A model generated the notes under the pieces. That model saw only the letters and a list, made by a program, of their open reading frames with translations. It was not told the origin of the DNA and did no database searches. Below are positions 16,930 through 25,746 of a stretch of 64,000 nucleotides of DNA, one piece after another (position 1 is the stretch's first letter; each line of letters opens with the position of its first letter). Source of the stretch: Phycisphaerales bacterium UBA7800 (lineage in GTDB: Bacteria; Planctomycetota; Phycisphaerae; Phycisphaerales; Phycisphaeraceae); assembly GCA_002480565.1 (NCBI GenBank), contig DLCK01000032.1, positions 86,064 through 150,063 on the forward strand. The letters are read 5' to 3'. Position numbers and translations under genes: made by a program.

Positions 16930-19494
16930 TTAAACATTGATTTGATGTTTCCCAGGATCGAGTGGGAGAATCTCTGATTTGCCGTGCAATTTCAGCATGC
17001 CCCGGCAACCCGGTGGGATCAGGACATTCAGAATCTTGCCCTGCTCATTGGTTTGCCAATTGATGGCGATCTCCCCCCAGCGACTTTGCCAATGCGCTTC
17101 GAGTGTCTGTAATGGCAAATGCACCGCCGGATGCAGATCAAACACCGGCTGGGGACCGGGTTGGATTTGGATCCCCACAAGGCGCTGTAGCAGCCATGTT
17201 CCGATACCAATCATGCCGGTGTGGTTATGTGCGTTCATGGCTTCTTCAATGCGATAATCCCAACACTCCCACAGTGTCGTCGCGTCGTGCTTGTGCATGA
17301 AACCATAGCCTGGATATGTATCACGCTGTAACCACTTCCAGACAATATCATCACGCCCAAAATCACTGAGAACCATGGGCAGATGTTCGGTACAACCAAT
17401 CCCGGTGGTCACGAACGGCCCCTCTCCGCGTGCGTGCATCAGATCGAAAACCAGGCTGTCGAAGACGTCCTGGCTAATTTCCGAATCAGCCAATCCAAAG
17501 CGTAAAGCAAAGACCTGGTTGGATTGCGCGTAAGTCTGCCCTCCGCTGCCCCCGAAGCTGCCCGATCCAGGTTTGGACCAACGGTTGTGCGCTGCCATTG
17601 CCATGCGATCAGCGATCTGGGTGTAACGCGTGCTGTCCTCACCCAAAACCTCAGCAGCCTGAGCAACCTTGCGCAACACATCCAGGGCTGCTGCGTTATC
17701 AGAAAGTTGATTGTTCTGTTTACCAATGCACAGCCATTCCAAAGGATGCAGTGAAAAGCCAACAGGTAACAGGTCGTCTTTGAGATTGGCAATCAAAAAG
17801 TCAGCGTACCGGCACATGTGCGTAAACGCGCGCTTAAGCAGAGAACGGTCCCCGTAATATTCATAAATCACCCAAGGCAGTAACACGATCGCTCTCTGCC
17901 AACCGACACTTCGGGAAGCAAACCAGAACGGTGCCATGTCCCCACGCAGGCTGCCGTCATCCTGCTGATTATCAATGATGTCGGTAAACCATTTGCGTGC
18001 CATGGCAACCATGTCATAGTGCAAAAGCCCCGCCTTAAAACCGGTAAAGCCATCCATGAGCCAGCCACGGCGTTCACCGCGCGCACAGACATCGGTCATC
18101 ACACTCATGGCATTGCTGCGAACTGTCCATTGCACTGCATTAAGCAGCCAATTGATTCGGTCATCACTTGTGGTCACGGTTCCGATCTGCTCAAGGTCGG
18201 TATGAACAACCACACCTTCGATGGAATCCAAATCGATCTGATCGACCGGTCCCTGGATTTGAGCATAACGCAACCCATGATGTACAAATCGCGGCTCAAC
18301 GGTCTCACCTGCTATCCCTGCTAACAAGAAGGTGTCGGTCTGTTTGGCAGTGCGCTGGGTGTTGGGGTTTAACCGTCCGTCGGGGTGCAGCAATTCGGCA
18401 TGCCGCATGGTCATGCGTGTGCCTTTGGAGGCGTTGGCTTTGAAGCGCAGATGACCGGTGTAGTTCTGCCCCAAGTCAACCGACAACAGCGTGTCTGAAA
18501 GACGTTTGATGCTCACGGGTTTGAGCGTGCGAATTTCACGCACCGGTGGCAATTGCGTCGGCACCAGTTGGCCGGGAACAGTTTTGACTGTTTGCAATTG
18601 ATCATCAGGCCCTGCATCCTCTGTCGCATCCACCAACTTTGCTGACTGCCAATCTTCATTGCCAGCACCCGCTTCACACCAACCACTGGCCAGCCAACCC
18701 AGATCAAGGGCGACGCCGTCAAAGAATTGGCGAGTGCTTTGATTTTCATCTGCAATCAACGGACCATGCGCTGCCTGCCAGGTTTCATTGGTCGACAGGA
18801 TTTCACGACGGCCGTCCGCGTACTCAAGGACAATCTCCGCCAACGCCTGGTTGGATCGCTGAGCCCAGGGCTTATCGTCATGTCGCCACCAACCGTTGGC
18901 CAGCAGGAACCCAACACAATGCGCACCACCACGGTTTAGCTGCTCCGTCAGATCGATGGTTTCGTACTCGACCCGGCGATCAAACTCGGTAAACGATGGG
19001 GCCAGGATTGCTGCTGAAACCTTGACACCGTTACAAAAAAATTCGTAATACCCCAATCCTGAAACATATGCGCGCGCTCGAACCAGGTCCTTATCCACCT
19101 TCAATACCCGGCGCAAAGCCCCGCCACCGGTGATCCATTTTGCGGTGATTTTGTCAGGTGCCATCACACCAGTTTCGAAGGTCGCCCACGAACTCCAGTC
19201 ACTGCATTGCTCCTCGTCGTTGTACACCCGCACGCGCCAACGATAATCACTGCGACTTGCTAGTGTTTGACCTGCATAGCGAACCGCATGGCCGATACGT
19301 CTGTCGAGTTTACCCGAACGCCAGACCGGTATACGCCTGCCGTCGGGCATTAAACGATCCACCTGAATCTCACAGGCTTTCTGGCATTGCCCCTGACAAT
19401 CAGCAGCCAGCGCCCAGGAAAATTCAGGATCAGGTACGACAATCCCACGTGTTGCAATGAGGCTTTCGGTTTTAAGGCGATACGTTTTAATCAT
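16930..19494 (-). CDS. Alpha-L-rhamnosidase, GH78 (type with DER-like motif)
   Basis: The 854-residue protein has no signal peptide and is predicted to be cytoplasmic. The family order is visible: a fibronectin-like N-terminal region (YRWRVRVYN, SDWSSWATFETG), a carbohydrate-binding domain (GLGYYEFFCNGVKVS) and an (alpha/alpha)6 barrel from about 440. The acidic triad region TDVCARGERRGWLMDG gives Asp468, Glu474 and Asp481, matching the TD-x5-E-x6-D pattern of GH78. Family members hydrolyse terminal alpha-L-rhamnose. It is the last gene of a minus-strand operon after a UroD/MtaA-like gene (69 bp gap) and a PhyH dioxygenase gene, which suggests the rhamnose may be modified, for example methylated. 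Confidence 0.9.
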   Translation of the reverse strand: MIKTYRLKTESLIATRGIVVPDPEFSWALAADCQGQCQKACEIQVDRLMPDGRRIPVWRSGKLDRRIGHAVRYAGQTLASRSDYRWRVRVYNDEEQCSDWSSWATFETGVMAPDKITAKWITGGGALRRVLKVDKDLVRARAYVSGLGYYEFFCNGVKVSAAILAPSFTEFDRRVEYETIDLTEQLNRGGAHCVGFLLANGWWRHDDKPWAQRSNQALAEIVLEYADGRREILSTNETWQAAHGPLIADENQSTRQFFDGVALDLGWLASGWCEAGAGNEDWQSAKLVDATEDAGPDDQLQTVKTVPGQLVPTQLPPVREIRTLKPVSIKRLSDTLLSVDLGQNYTGHLRFKANASKGTRMTMRHAELLHPDGRLNPNTQRTAKQTDTFLLAGIAGETVEPRFVHHGLRYAQIQGPVDQIDLDSIEGVVVHTDLEQIGTVTTSDDRINWLLNAVQWTVRSNAMSVMTDVCARGERRGWLMDGFTGFKAGLLHYDMVAMARKWFTDIIDNQQDDGSLRGDMAPFWFASRSVGWQRAIVLLPWVIYEYYGDRSLLKRAFTHMCRYADFLIANLKDDLLPVGFSLHPLEWLCIGKQNNQLSDNAAALDVLRKVAQAAEVLGEDSTRYTQIADRMAMAAHNRWSKPGSGSFGGSGGQTYAQSNQVFALRFGLADSEISQDVFDSLVFDLMHARGEGPFVTTGIGCTEHLPMVLSDFGRDDIVWKWLQRDTYPGYGFMHKHDATTLWECWDYRIEEAMNAHNHTGMIGIGTWLLQRLVGIQIQPGPQPVFDLHPAVHLPLQTLEAHWQSRWGEIAINWQTNEQGKILNVLIPPGCRGMLKLHGKSEILPLDPGKHQINV

Positions 19495-19563
19495 AAGATT
19501 TTCCAGCCTGATCCCTGAATTTCTGAAATGGTATCATTGATATTACAAAGCAGCTTCCAGTAT

Positions 19564-20673
19564 TTATCCATAATTGCCATACTTATCGAGTAATTCAATG
19601 ATCCACTGATACGTCTGCCAACTGACATCCGGCGGGACTGAATGATCAGAGTGATAGGCATAACCATGATGAGTCATGCCGGCGGCAAGCTTGCTGCGGA
19701 CTTCTTCTTCCACTTCGTCCCTGTCATTGCGACTGGCGACGGTCATGTCGATGTTACCAAAAAAGGACAGGTTCTCTCCGTACCGCGGCGCCAGATCGCG
19801 TACATCCATGTTGGCCTTGGCTTCCATGGGTTGAAGACAATCAAAACCGTTTTCAACAAAGCTCTCCAATAAAGGCCGGACATCACCATCGGTGTGATAG
19901 ATCAATTTAATCCCTTTTTCATGGGCAAAACTCACCAGGCGTTGATGGTCGGGCTGAATCAACTGTCGGTACATGGCAGGCGAAAAAAACGGACCACTGT
20001 TGTAACCCACATCACCAAAAAGCCACATCGCATCAGCATGCAATCCGGTGTTAAGGAGTATCTGCCATTCACCAATGATCAGGTCCGTATACGTCGCGGA
20101 CATGTCAATCACCCAATCCGGATCATCGGCCATGGCCATCAATAGCACTTCGTCGCCAATGAGTTGTCGCATGGCCTCAAAAGATTCGATGCCACAGATG
20201 GTGCAGAAGCGTTCGTCTTGATCCTGTTGCTTCCAACGCTCAAGGCGCTCACGCTGACCGGCAGCGATACTTGGCTCTGCTAAGAGCAATGCCGGTTTGT
20301 AGATCTCACGCCACTTGACAGCACTGTCACATTCAAAGCCGATATGCTCAGGAGTTCCCCATTTGTCTTTCCAAAGGCGTTTGATCTGACCCATGGAATC
20401 CTTGATCACCTTTGTTGTTTCGTCCTCTTCGATCACCTGTTCCTGGCCGGGAAACGGGCAAGGCCAGACAAAACCAATTTGTGCCACGTCGCTTCCCAAC
20501 ACCTTTAACGCGACATCACCATCACCGCTAAACCCCTCCTTGTTCCAACGGGCAATGGTTTCCGGCCAGAACCCGTCGTGACGTGGGATGCGATCGTGAT
20601 CCTGCCTTTGAAGCATGCGTGTCATGCGCTGGCGGCTGGTGAGTTGGGTAACCGATGATGTGGAGTTGGACAT
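19564..20673 (-). CDS. UroD/MtaA-like methyltransferase-family protein
   Basis: The 369-residue protein has the uroporphyrinogen-decarboxylase fold (RMTRMLQRQDHDRIPRHD at the start, then ADDPDWVID, FGDVGYNSGPFFSPAMYR, KLIYHTDGDVRPLL, NVDI-like FFGNIDMTVAS). Such sequences in glycan loci are not haem enzymes; the closest characterised relatives by fold are corrinoid-dependent methyltransferases such as MtaA. It is predicted to be cytoplasmic. It lies 25 bp downstream of a PhyH dioxygenase gene and 69 bp upstream of a GH78 gene on the same strand. I infer a role in handling a methylated or otherwise modified sugar, but no substrate is shown. No corrinoid protein gene is nearby. Confidence 0.8.
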   Translation of the reverse strand: MSNSTSSVTQLTSRQRMTRMLQRQDHDRIPRHDGFWPETIARWNKEGFSGDGDVALKVLGSDVAQIGFVWPCPFPGQEQVIEEDETTKVIKDSMGQIKRLWKDKWGTPEHIGFECDSAVKWREIYKPALLLAEPSIAAGQRERLERWKQQDQDERFCTICGIESFEAMRQLIGDEVLLMAMADDPDWVIDMSATYTDLIIGEWQILLNTGLHADAMWLFGDVGYNSGPFFSPAMYRQLIQPDHQRLVSFAHEKGIKLIYHTDGDVRPLLESFVENGFDCLQPMEAKANMDVRDLAPRYGENLSFFGNIDMTVASRNDRDEVEEEVRSKLAAGMTHHGYAYHSDHSVPPDVSWQTYQWIIELLDKYGNYG

Positions 20674-20698
20674 GTTTTTGCCTTAAAAAAACAGTGTG

Positions 20699-21673
20699 TC
20701 ACGACTCCCAACGAGCAGTGACTGGACGATATAAATGTTCACGACGTAACAGTGAAAAAGCGGATGCACTGGTAAGAACCTGCTCTGGTCGCTGACGACT
20801 GCGCACCAGAAAATCAGCCTCCGGTGGATAACAGGCAGGCGGAATATATTGCGGGTCGTCAGCATTTTCACCACGTGGCAGCAACTCATCAGCCAAACGG
20901 GTGATCGGCGCATTGGTCGGCAATGTTGCACTTTGATATCGCAAGTCCATCGACCAACGTACCCCTTGAGTCTTGTTCTCAAAGCTGACATGCGGCGTGC
21001 GATTGTGCAGCAGCAACACCCCACCCTTGGGAACCGGGCAACACACCGGCTTGTGTTCAGTAGGCAGATGCGCTTCATCAATCACCAGGTAACCGGCGTC
21101 GGCATCTTTACGATGCGGCAACACCTTGCCTTGATGGGCACGCGGGATCACCCACAAACAACCATTGTCCGCATGCGTGTCCACCAAAGGAATCCAGACC
21201 GTCAGCACAAGCCCGTTATCACAGAACGGCTCAAAGTAACCCGAGTCCTGATGCCAGGGGACCGCGCCGTAGTTGTAATGCGGTATCTTGGGACGCAGAC
21301 GGTAAACACTCGACGCAATGATCTCCGGCCCGGCAAACGCTTCGACCATGTCCAGCAGATTCGGATTGCATATCAGATTAAAAAATGCAGGACCACTTAA
21401 GGTACCATTCCAAATGGACCGCGCAACACTGTCACTATGACGACTGATGCAGGCAAGGCGACGCTCAAAGTCCTGGTCCTGGTACATCTCGGGGAGTTCG
21501 CCCTTGGCGTAAAGTTCGCGAGCCTGTCGATCCACTTGCTCCTGAATTTCGGCAATGACCGGATCCAAGTCAGTCGGATCAAAAATATTTTCAAGCACCA
21601 GATAGCCTTCATCGAAAAAGGCTTGTTTCTGAGCGAGTGACAGGGTCGGACCGGCGGGTGACTTCTGCATCAT
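20699..21673 (-). CDS. Phytanoyl-CoA dioxygenase (PhyH) family Fe(II)/2-oxoglutarate oxygenase
   Basis: The 324-residue cytoplasmic protein carries the facial triad of the family: His141 and Asp143 in WHQDSGYF, and His228 in NRTPHVS, with Arg239 the likely 2-oxoglutarate partner. FFDEGYLVLENIFDP at about 19-33 is the usual PhyH N-terminus, and NGCLWVIPRAHQG is the conserved core loop. Known members hydroxylate small molecules or oxidatively remove methyl groups. The start has GGAG at close spacing; the second ATG, at 21670, fits it slightly better. It is the first gene of the PhyH-UroD-GH78 operon, and its upstream region holds one copy of a 19-bp direct repeat shared with the divergent AraC gene. 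Confidence 0.88.
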   Translation of the reverse strand: MMQKSPAGPTLSLAQKQAFFDEGYLVLENIFDPTDLDPVIAEIQEQVDRQARELYAKGELPEMYQDQDFERRLACISRHSDSVARSIWNGTLSGPAFFNLICNPNLLDMVEAFAGPEIIASSVYRLRPKIPHYNYGAVPWHQDSGYFEPFCDNGLVLTVWIPLVDTHADNGCLWVIPRAHQGKVLPHRKDADAGYLVIDEAHLPTEHKPVCCPVPKGGVLLLHNRTPHVSFENKTQGVRWSMDLRYQSATLPTNAPITRLADELLPRGENADDPQYIPPACYPPEADFLVRSRQRPEQVLTSASAFSLLRREHLYRPVTARWES

Positions 21674-21684
21674 TCATCTCCATT

Positions 21685-21792
21685 GATTAGTGGTCTATAT
21701 TGACTTTCACGATAAGGTGTGAAGAATTTAATTATTCATTGAAATGCCAAAATTACAATTGGAAAGAATGGTGTATTAGTGGTCAATATTGA
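21685..21792. promoter_or_regulatory. Pair of 19-bp direct repeats in the PhyH/AraC divergent region
   Basis: GATTAGTGGTCTATATTGA (21685-21703) and TATTAGTGGTCAATATTGA (21774-21792) agree at 17 of 19 positions and lie 89 bp apart in the same orientation. The first is 12-30 bp upstream of the PhyH start, and the second covers the GTG start of the AraC gene. AraC-family proteins typically bind paired direct repeats, so this is a good candidate for binding by the divergently encoded regulator, including autoregulation. Confidence 0.5.
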
Positions 21793-22561
21793 AACTCATC
21801 CAGCATTGGGGAATTGCTGCATCAATTTGGAGATCCCACCACAAATCGCCTTTGCAGCGGCCTCCAAACATGGCATGCACAGCCGCCAGGACAGCTATGT
21901 GCTGCCGACTCTCTGGGCGATTCATCTTTATCTCGATCCGGCAAAGCTGAACGTAATGGGGCAGAATTTTATATTGCGCCCCGGGGACGTGAGTTTGACG
22001 CCACAGGCTCAAATGTCGACATACAACTGGCCTAACCCCTGCCGTCTGTTGTGTGCCCATTTTCATGTTGACAGGAAAAAGCAGAGCATCGATCAATCAT
22101 TGCCCCTGGTAATATCAGTGTCTGACGACCTTGGGCGATGGAGAGATCACATGGAAACAGTCATCGCAGCAGGCCATACCGCCAAAGCTTCGGCTATCTT
22201 GTGGACGTTACTCTGGGAATTGCATGATAGAAGCGCCCGCCAAAACCCAATGAACGATCCAATCCTCGAACGGGCCAAGCAATGGGTTGAGTTACACCTG
22301 GACCAGCAATTTCACATCACCGAATTGGCAAAGTCAATCGGCATCTCGCAAGCCTATCTCGGCCGATTGTTTCGCAAACATCATCAATGTTCGATCATCT
22401 CTTACGTGCAGACACGGCGCGCCCAACGCGCTCGTCACCTACTTGAACACACGACCCAACCCGCCAAAGTCATTGCCTCACAAATCGGCCTGCCGGATCT
22501 TCAAAGACTCAACAAACTCCTTCGCCAAGTCTATGGCCACGGACCGCGATGGTTCAGATAA
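21779..22561 (+). CDS. AraC family transcriptional regulator
   Basis: The 260-residue protein has a cupin-like sensor at about 10-100 (LRPGDVSLTPQAQMSTY, CRLLCAHFHVDR). Residues about 165-260 form two helix-turn-helix motifs (LDQQFHITELAKSIGISQAYLGRLFRKHH and, after TTQPAKVIASQIGLPD, the recognition region ending YGHGPRWFR). The start is a GTG at 21779; a later start would cut into the sensor. The final helix is somewhat unusual (DLQRLNKLLRQVYG in place of the usual F-x-R-x-F). It is divergent from the PhyH-UroD-GH78 operon and is the obvious candidate to control it, probably in response to rhamnose or a derivative. Confidence 0.88.
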   Translation: MVNIETHPALGNCCINLEIPPQIAFAAASKHGMHSRQDSYVLPTLWAIHLYLDPAKLNVMGQNFILRPGDVSLTPQAQMSTYNWPNPCRLLCAHFHVDRKKQSIDQSLPLVISVSDDLGRWRDHMETVIAAGHTAKASAILWTLLWELHDRSARQNPMNDPILERAKQWVELHLDQQFHITELAKSIGISQAYLGRLFRKHHQCSIISYVQTRRAQRARHLLEHTTQPAKVIASQIGLPDLQRLNKLLRQVYGHGPRWFR

Positions 22562-22661
22562 ACCGTCAATCCCCGCCCCCGTGTCGAATTCGGTGTCAGG
22601 AAAACCGCACCGGGGCCAGAAATGGTGCCAAACGTCAGTCTGGGATAGGCGTTTGCTGTCA

Positions 22662-22751
22662 ATTGCAAACGTCCACAACCGAATATCCTTGACCAAGCAA
22701 TACCTCAGCTTCGCGGAGCTTGCCAATGATCTATTCTGAGGAATGGCGAAT
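22662..22751 (-). pseudogene. Remnant of an IS3-family transposase OrfA N-terminus
   Basis: Reading the minus strand from 22751 gives IRHSSE, stop, IIGKLREAEVLLGQG, then SVVDVCN followed by a stop. This is the well-known start of IS3-family OrfA (SEQIIxKLREAEVxLxxG...VAEVC), with CAG changed to TAG at the Gln and the frame ending where the recognition helix should follow. Only about 30 codons remain, with no OrfB. Downstream, 22581-22600 contains a block (TGTCGAATTCGGTGTCAGG) similar to the start of the dispersed repeats at 5.3 and 55.7 kb. The rest of the 22562-22859 gap holds nothing else I recognise. Confidence 0.65.
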
Positions 22752-22859
22752 TCAAGCCATGGAGACCTGCCATTCAAATTGCGGCCAAGACCAAGAGATT
22801 CTCGCATAAATTCTTGGACTTGGTTTGAGGGGGCAGAACATAGCAGTACCCTTGATATT

Positions 22860-24897
22860 TCATTGAAATTTTTCCACTAAAATGCAATCTCGATGAGCAC
22901 CCTCCCAGCGAATTTTAAGCTGCGCCTGCAATAAAACTGATGCATTATTCACACCAGACGTTTCTGGCTCAGCATACAGCTCAATCCAGTTACTTGTCTG
23001 ATTAATATTCGTACTAAGTAATAGATTGTCAATCTGGTTAGCTGACGCATTGCATACAGCTGGTGTACCGATTGTTGTTGCCACTGGACTACATGAGATT
23101 GTTTGTGAATTGTGTCGATTAGCTACATTGAAATTAGAGGAAAAGCTATTACACGATGGCGAGCCGATCCCGCCGCCAATAGCATTAGATAAGGTGCCAG
23201 ACAATTGTATCGATGCGGTAAATGCCCCGAGATTAGTAATGTACGTAGGCATGTGTATTCGTGCAATCTCAACAGATTGACCATTTTGCCCGACATTCAT
23301 TCTAATATCAGTTGTCAAACAATGATCACTCACTTTTAGCGACTGATTCTTAAAGTGAAATGTACTATACGTTGTCTGTCGCAAAATGCGTTTATCAGAC
23401 AATGTTGTCATATTGAGTGGAAGGTCTGTTTTAAACTCACAATTTTTCAGCGTAAATGGCATCGCTTCATTGTTATTGCCATCAAAACGTTTACAAGCAA
23501 TCAAGGGTCGATCTTGATATAGCGAAGAAACACGCATCTGAACATTTCGTAACTGATAATTACCCCCATCATCGAAAAGATATATTACAGGTAATGAAGT
23601 CTCAACAGGTGCCAATCGAATATTTAAATCAGCTTCAGTAAAATCGCGGCGATTAAGAAGATACCCCTCACATCCTTCAACTCCACCAAAATGCATGAAC
23701 TGACTGACATTCCAATTTTCAACGGCATAAACATAATCACCAGTCTGAGCGCCAGTTGTTGATATGCGTTTTTGCATAAAACAATGCCCCAGATCAACCG
23801 TTGCAGCGGAATTAATCAATACGCATGGTGAGAAATAATCATAGGATATTAATCTACCCAACCCAGAAATTCTAAACACAGTATTGGAAGCATTCTGAGC
23901 TAGTTGAATGCCGACATCTGAAGAAAAAGTTAACGTATCAAGACCAGAAAAATCTCCTTTGGTACGTGTACACGAATCAGTCCATGTGATGATCAAGGGA
24001 AGATTAGCCCATATCTGAATATTGTGCCAACGTGTCTCTTCAGCTGCGAGATTGACAAAACCAATTGTCCCAAAGCTATTATTAGAATCTTTATTTGACC
24101 CCATATCAATAAACACATTTTCATGATACTGATCACCAGCCCAATAACTGGTCCCCTGAGTGCCACGAGCTTGAAGAATACCAATATCTGAGGCATCTGT
24201 TGTTGTACCACGTAAAATAGCAATATTTTTCAGGTATACACCATCAACATTAGTTGTTTCAATAACACAATTGCCAACCCCAGTATTTCCGATTAGGCGA
24301 CCACCTTTTTTATATTGCGTTGATCTAACGTTAGACTGAAAAACCATGTCAGCTAGAATATTGTCATGCCCTGCAGGTGTTAGATTGATTGTAGAATCAA
24401 CATTATATGCTTCTGCCTGAAGAGTAACACTGCGACATCCCTGGGATGCAAGGTCAATTGCCTTATTGATTGCTCCAGACCAGTCAAAACTTTCGTTATC
24501 ATATTCACCATTAAAAAAACCATTCTGGATATATTGTTGGTGTTATAAATTTTCCTGACACACTTCCTGGCCCATCAAAAATCTGATACGAATCGGCCTG
24601 TACACTGCCATTAATCGTCAGCAATACCCCAGAATTAATATATAGTTTACCTGGAGAGTTAAATATTAATGACACGTTGCTGGGCACGATGAGATTTGCA
24701 GTGACTGTTGTTTGATCGACAATACGCAACGTCACTTGATTTGCTCCTGAAGCTGCAACCGCTTCTGAGAGTGTTGAATAGTCCCCTGGCACCTGATAGG
24801 GATACGTATTTGCTGCAAGAGATGGGGTAAAAAACAAACCTGTTAGTAGAACATGTGCAAAAATGAACCTATAGCTACGCTGGTCAATTAATAACAT
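22860..24897 (-). pseudogene. Secreted right-handed beta-helix (pectate-lyase-like) protein, frameshifted at a homopolymer
   Basis: Two adjacent frames form one gene. The first runs from an ATG at 24897 (GGAG upstream; signal peptide about 1-29 ending SLAA) to a stop at 24511-24513 right after PTIYPEWFF. The second is open from codon 24510-24512 down to 22860. The switch falls in a run of seven A on the plus strand, 24513-24519; with six, the protein would read PEWFFNGEYDNESFDW and continue to about 678 residues. The paralogue at 25743-27926 is intact over the same junction (LPQWFGAKGDG). The intact product would be a secreted beta-helix protein, probably a polysaccharide lyase or hydrolase. 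It is either a recent pseudogene, slippage-decoded, or a sequencing error in a homopolymer. Confidence 0.75.
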
Positions 24898-25026
24898 TTC
24901 GTATCTCCAGTTGGTGGTATATACATAAGACAACATGTCTTTAATAAAGACATGACAAGACATCATCAATCTCTAATCGATGAAAAGTATTTAGGACATA
25001 CAACACAGAACGAACAAGCTTAATAA

Positions 25027-25746
25027 CTATTCAAGAAACAGCCAGCCAAATCTATCCGGATTATGTGGATGCGGGAGATTAAGCTGCGGGTCAGACCAGA
25101 TACTAAATTGATTTTTCCCACCTCGATCCCAACGTGCGAAGTTGGCACGTATTTTTTTTGGCATCGACAAATTGCCTTGATCCAGTTGCCTGAGAAGTGG
25201 TATCAATGATGAAAAAGGAATCGCAATTTCAACACGGTAACCTTTTTTGCCAAATGCTGTTTTAGGGAATGTAAAAACCCTGGCATGAGATGTAAAACGG
25301 TAATTGATCCAATCAGAATGACGATAATAAAAATCAGCCATCGTTCCTATTGGATTAATTTCAAGACAAGCTGTATCCGCCAAACGAACATCTGGGGCCC
25401 CTAAAAGAATCTCCACGCAGTCATCTCTGAAAGTCTGATCGTCTGATTCACTCTTGGTAGCAATGACAAGATCGTCTTCACAATCAAAAGCAAGATATAG
25501 CATCTTTCCATCATGCAAAAAACTCACACGCGTGTTTGCTACTAACGATTTTGTGCTGGTTTTCGGATAATACTCTAAAATGACATGAGAGGATTTATCC
25601 CAATAGGAATCAATCGTTTCACCGTCTAATTTTAGAGGCCGGTCTATTTTGGGAATACTCACACATGGCAGTGTATCAGGTTGCTGTGCGATCCCAATAG
25701 AACACGAAATCATCAGCATGATGACGATTACACACTTTAGGTTCAT
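25027..25746 (-). CDS. Secreted CBM9-like carbohydrate-binding protein
   Basis: The 239-residue protein has a signal peptide (about 1-20, ending GIAQ) and a single domain of the carbohydrate-binding family 9/DOMON-like type. KIDRPLKLDGETIDSYWDKS is the typical opening, followed by VSFLHDGKMLYLAFDCEDD, FRDDCVEILLG and GYRVEIAIPFSSL, and IRANFARWDRGG near the end. These domains bind sugars, often at chain ends. The start codon overlaps the stop of the beta-helix gene upstream (25743-25746), so the two are probably co-translated. The frameshifted beta-helix gene follows on the same strand. I infer a secreted binding partner for the two lyase-like proteins. Confidence 0.82.
   Translation of the reverse strand: MNLKCVIVIMLMISCSIGIAQQPDTLPCVSIPKIDRPLKLDGETIDSYWDKSSHVILEYYPKTSTKSLVANTRVSFLHDGKMLYLAFDCEDDLVIATKSESDDQTFRDDCVEILLGAPDVRLADTACLEINPIGTMADFYYRHSDWINYRFTSHARVFTFPKTAFGKKGYRVEIAIPFSSLIPLLRQLDQGNLSMPKKIRANFARWDRGGKNQFSIWSDPQLNLPHPHNPDRFGWLFLE

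Noticed and set aside
22287..22739. 150-codon plus-strand frame across the AraC gene end
   Set aside because: It overlaps the AraC helix-turn-helix in another frame and then the IS3 remnant antisense; no coherent protein.
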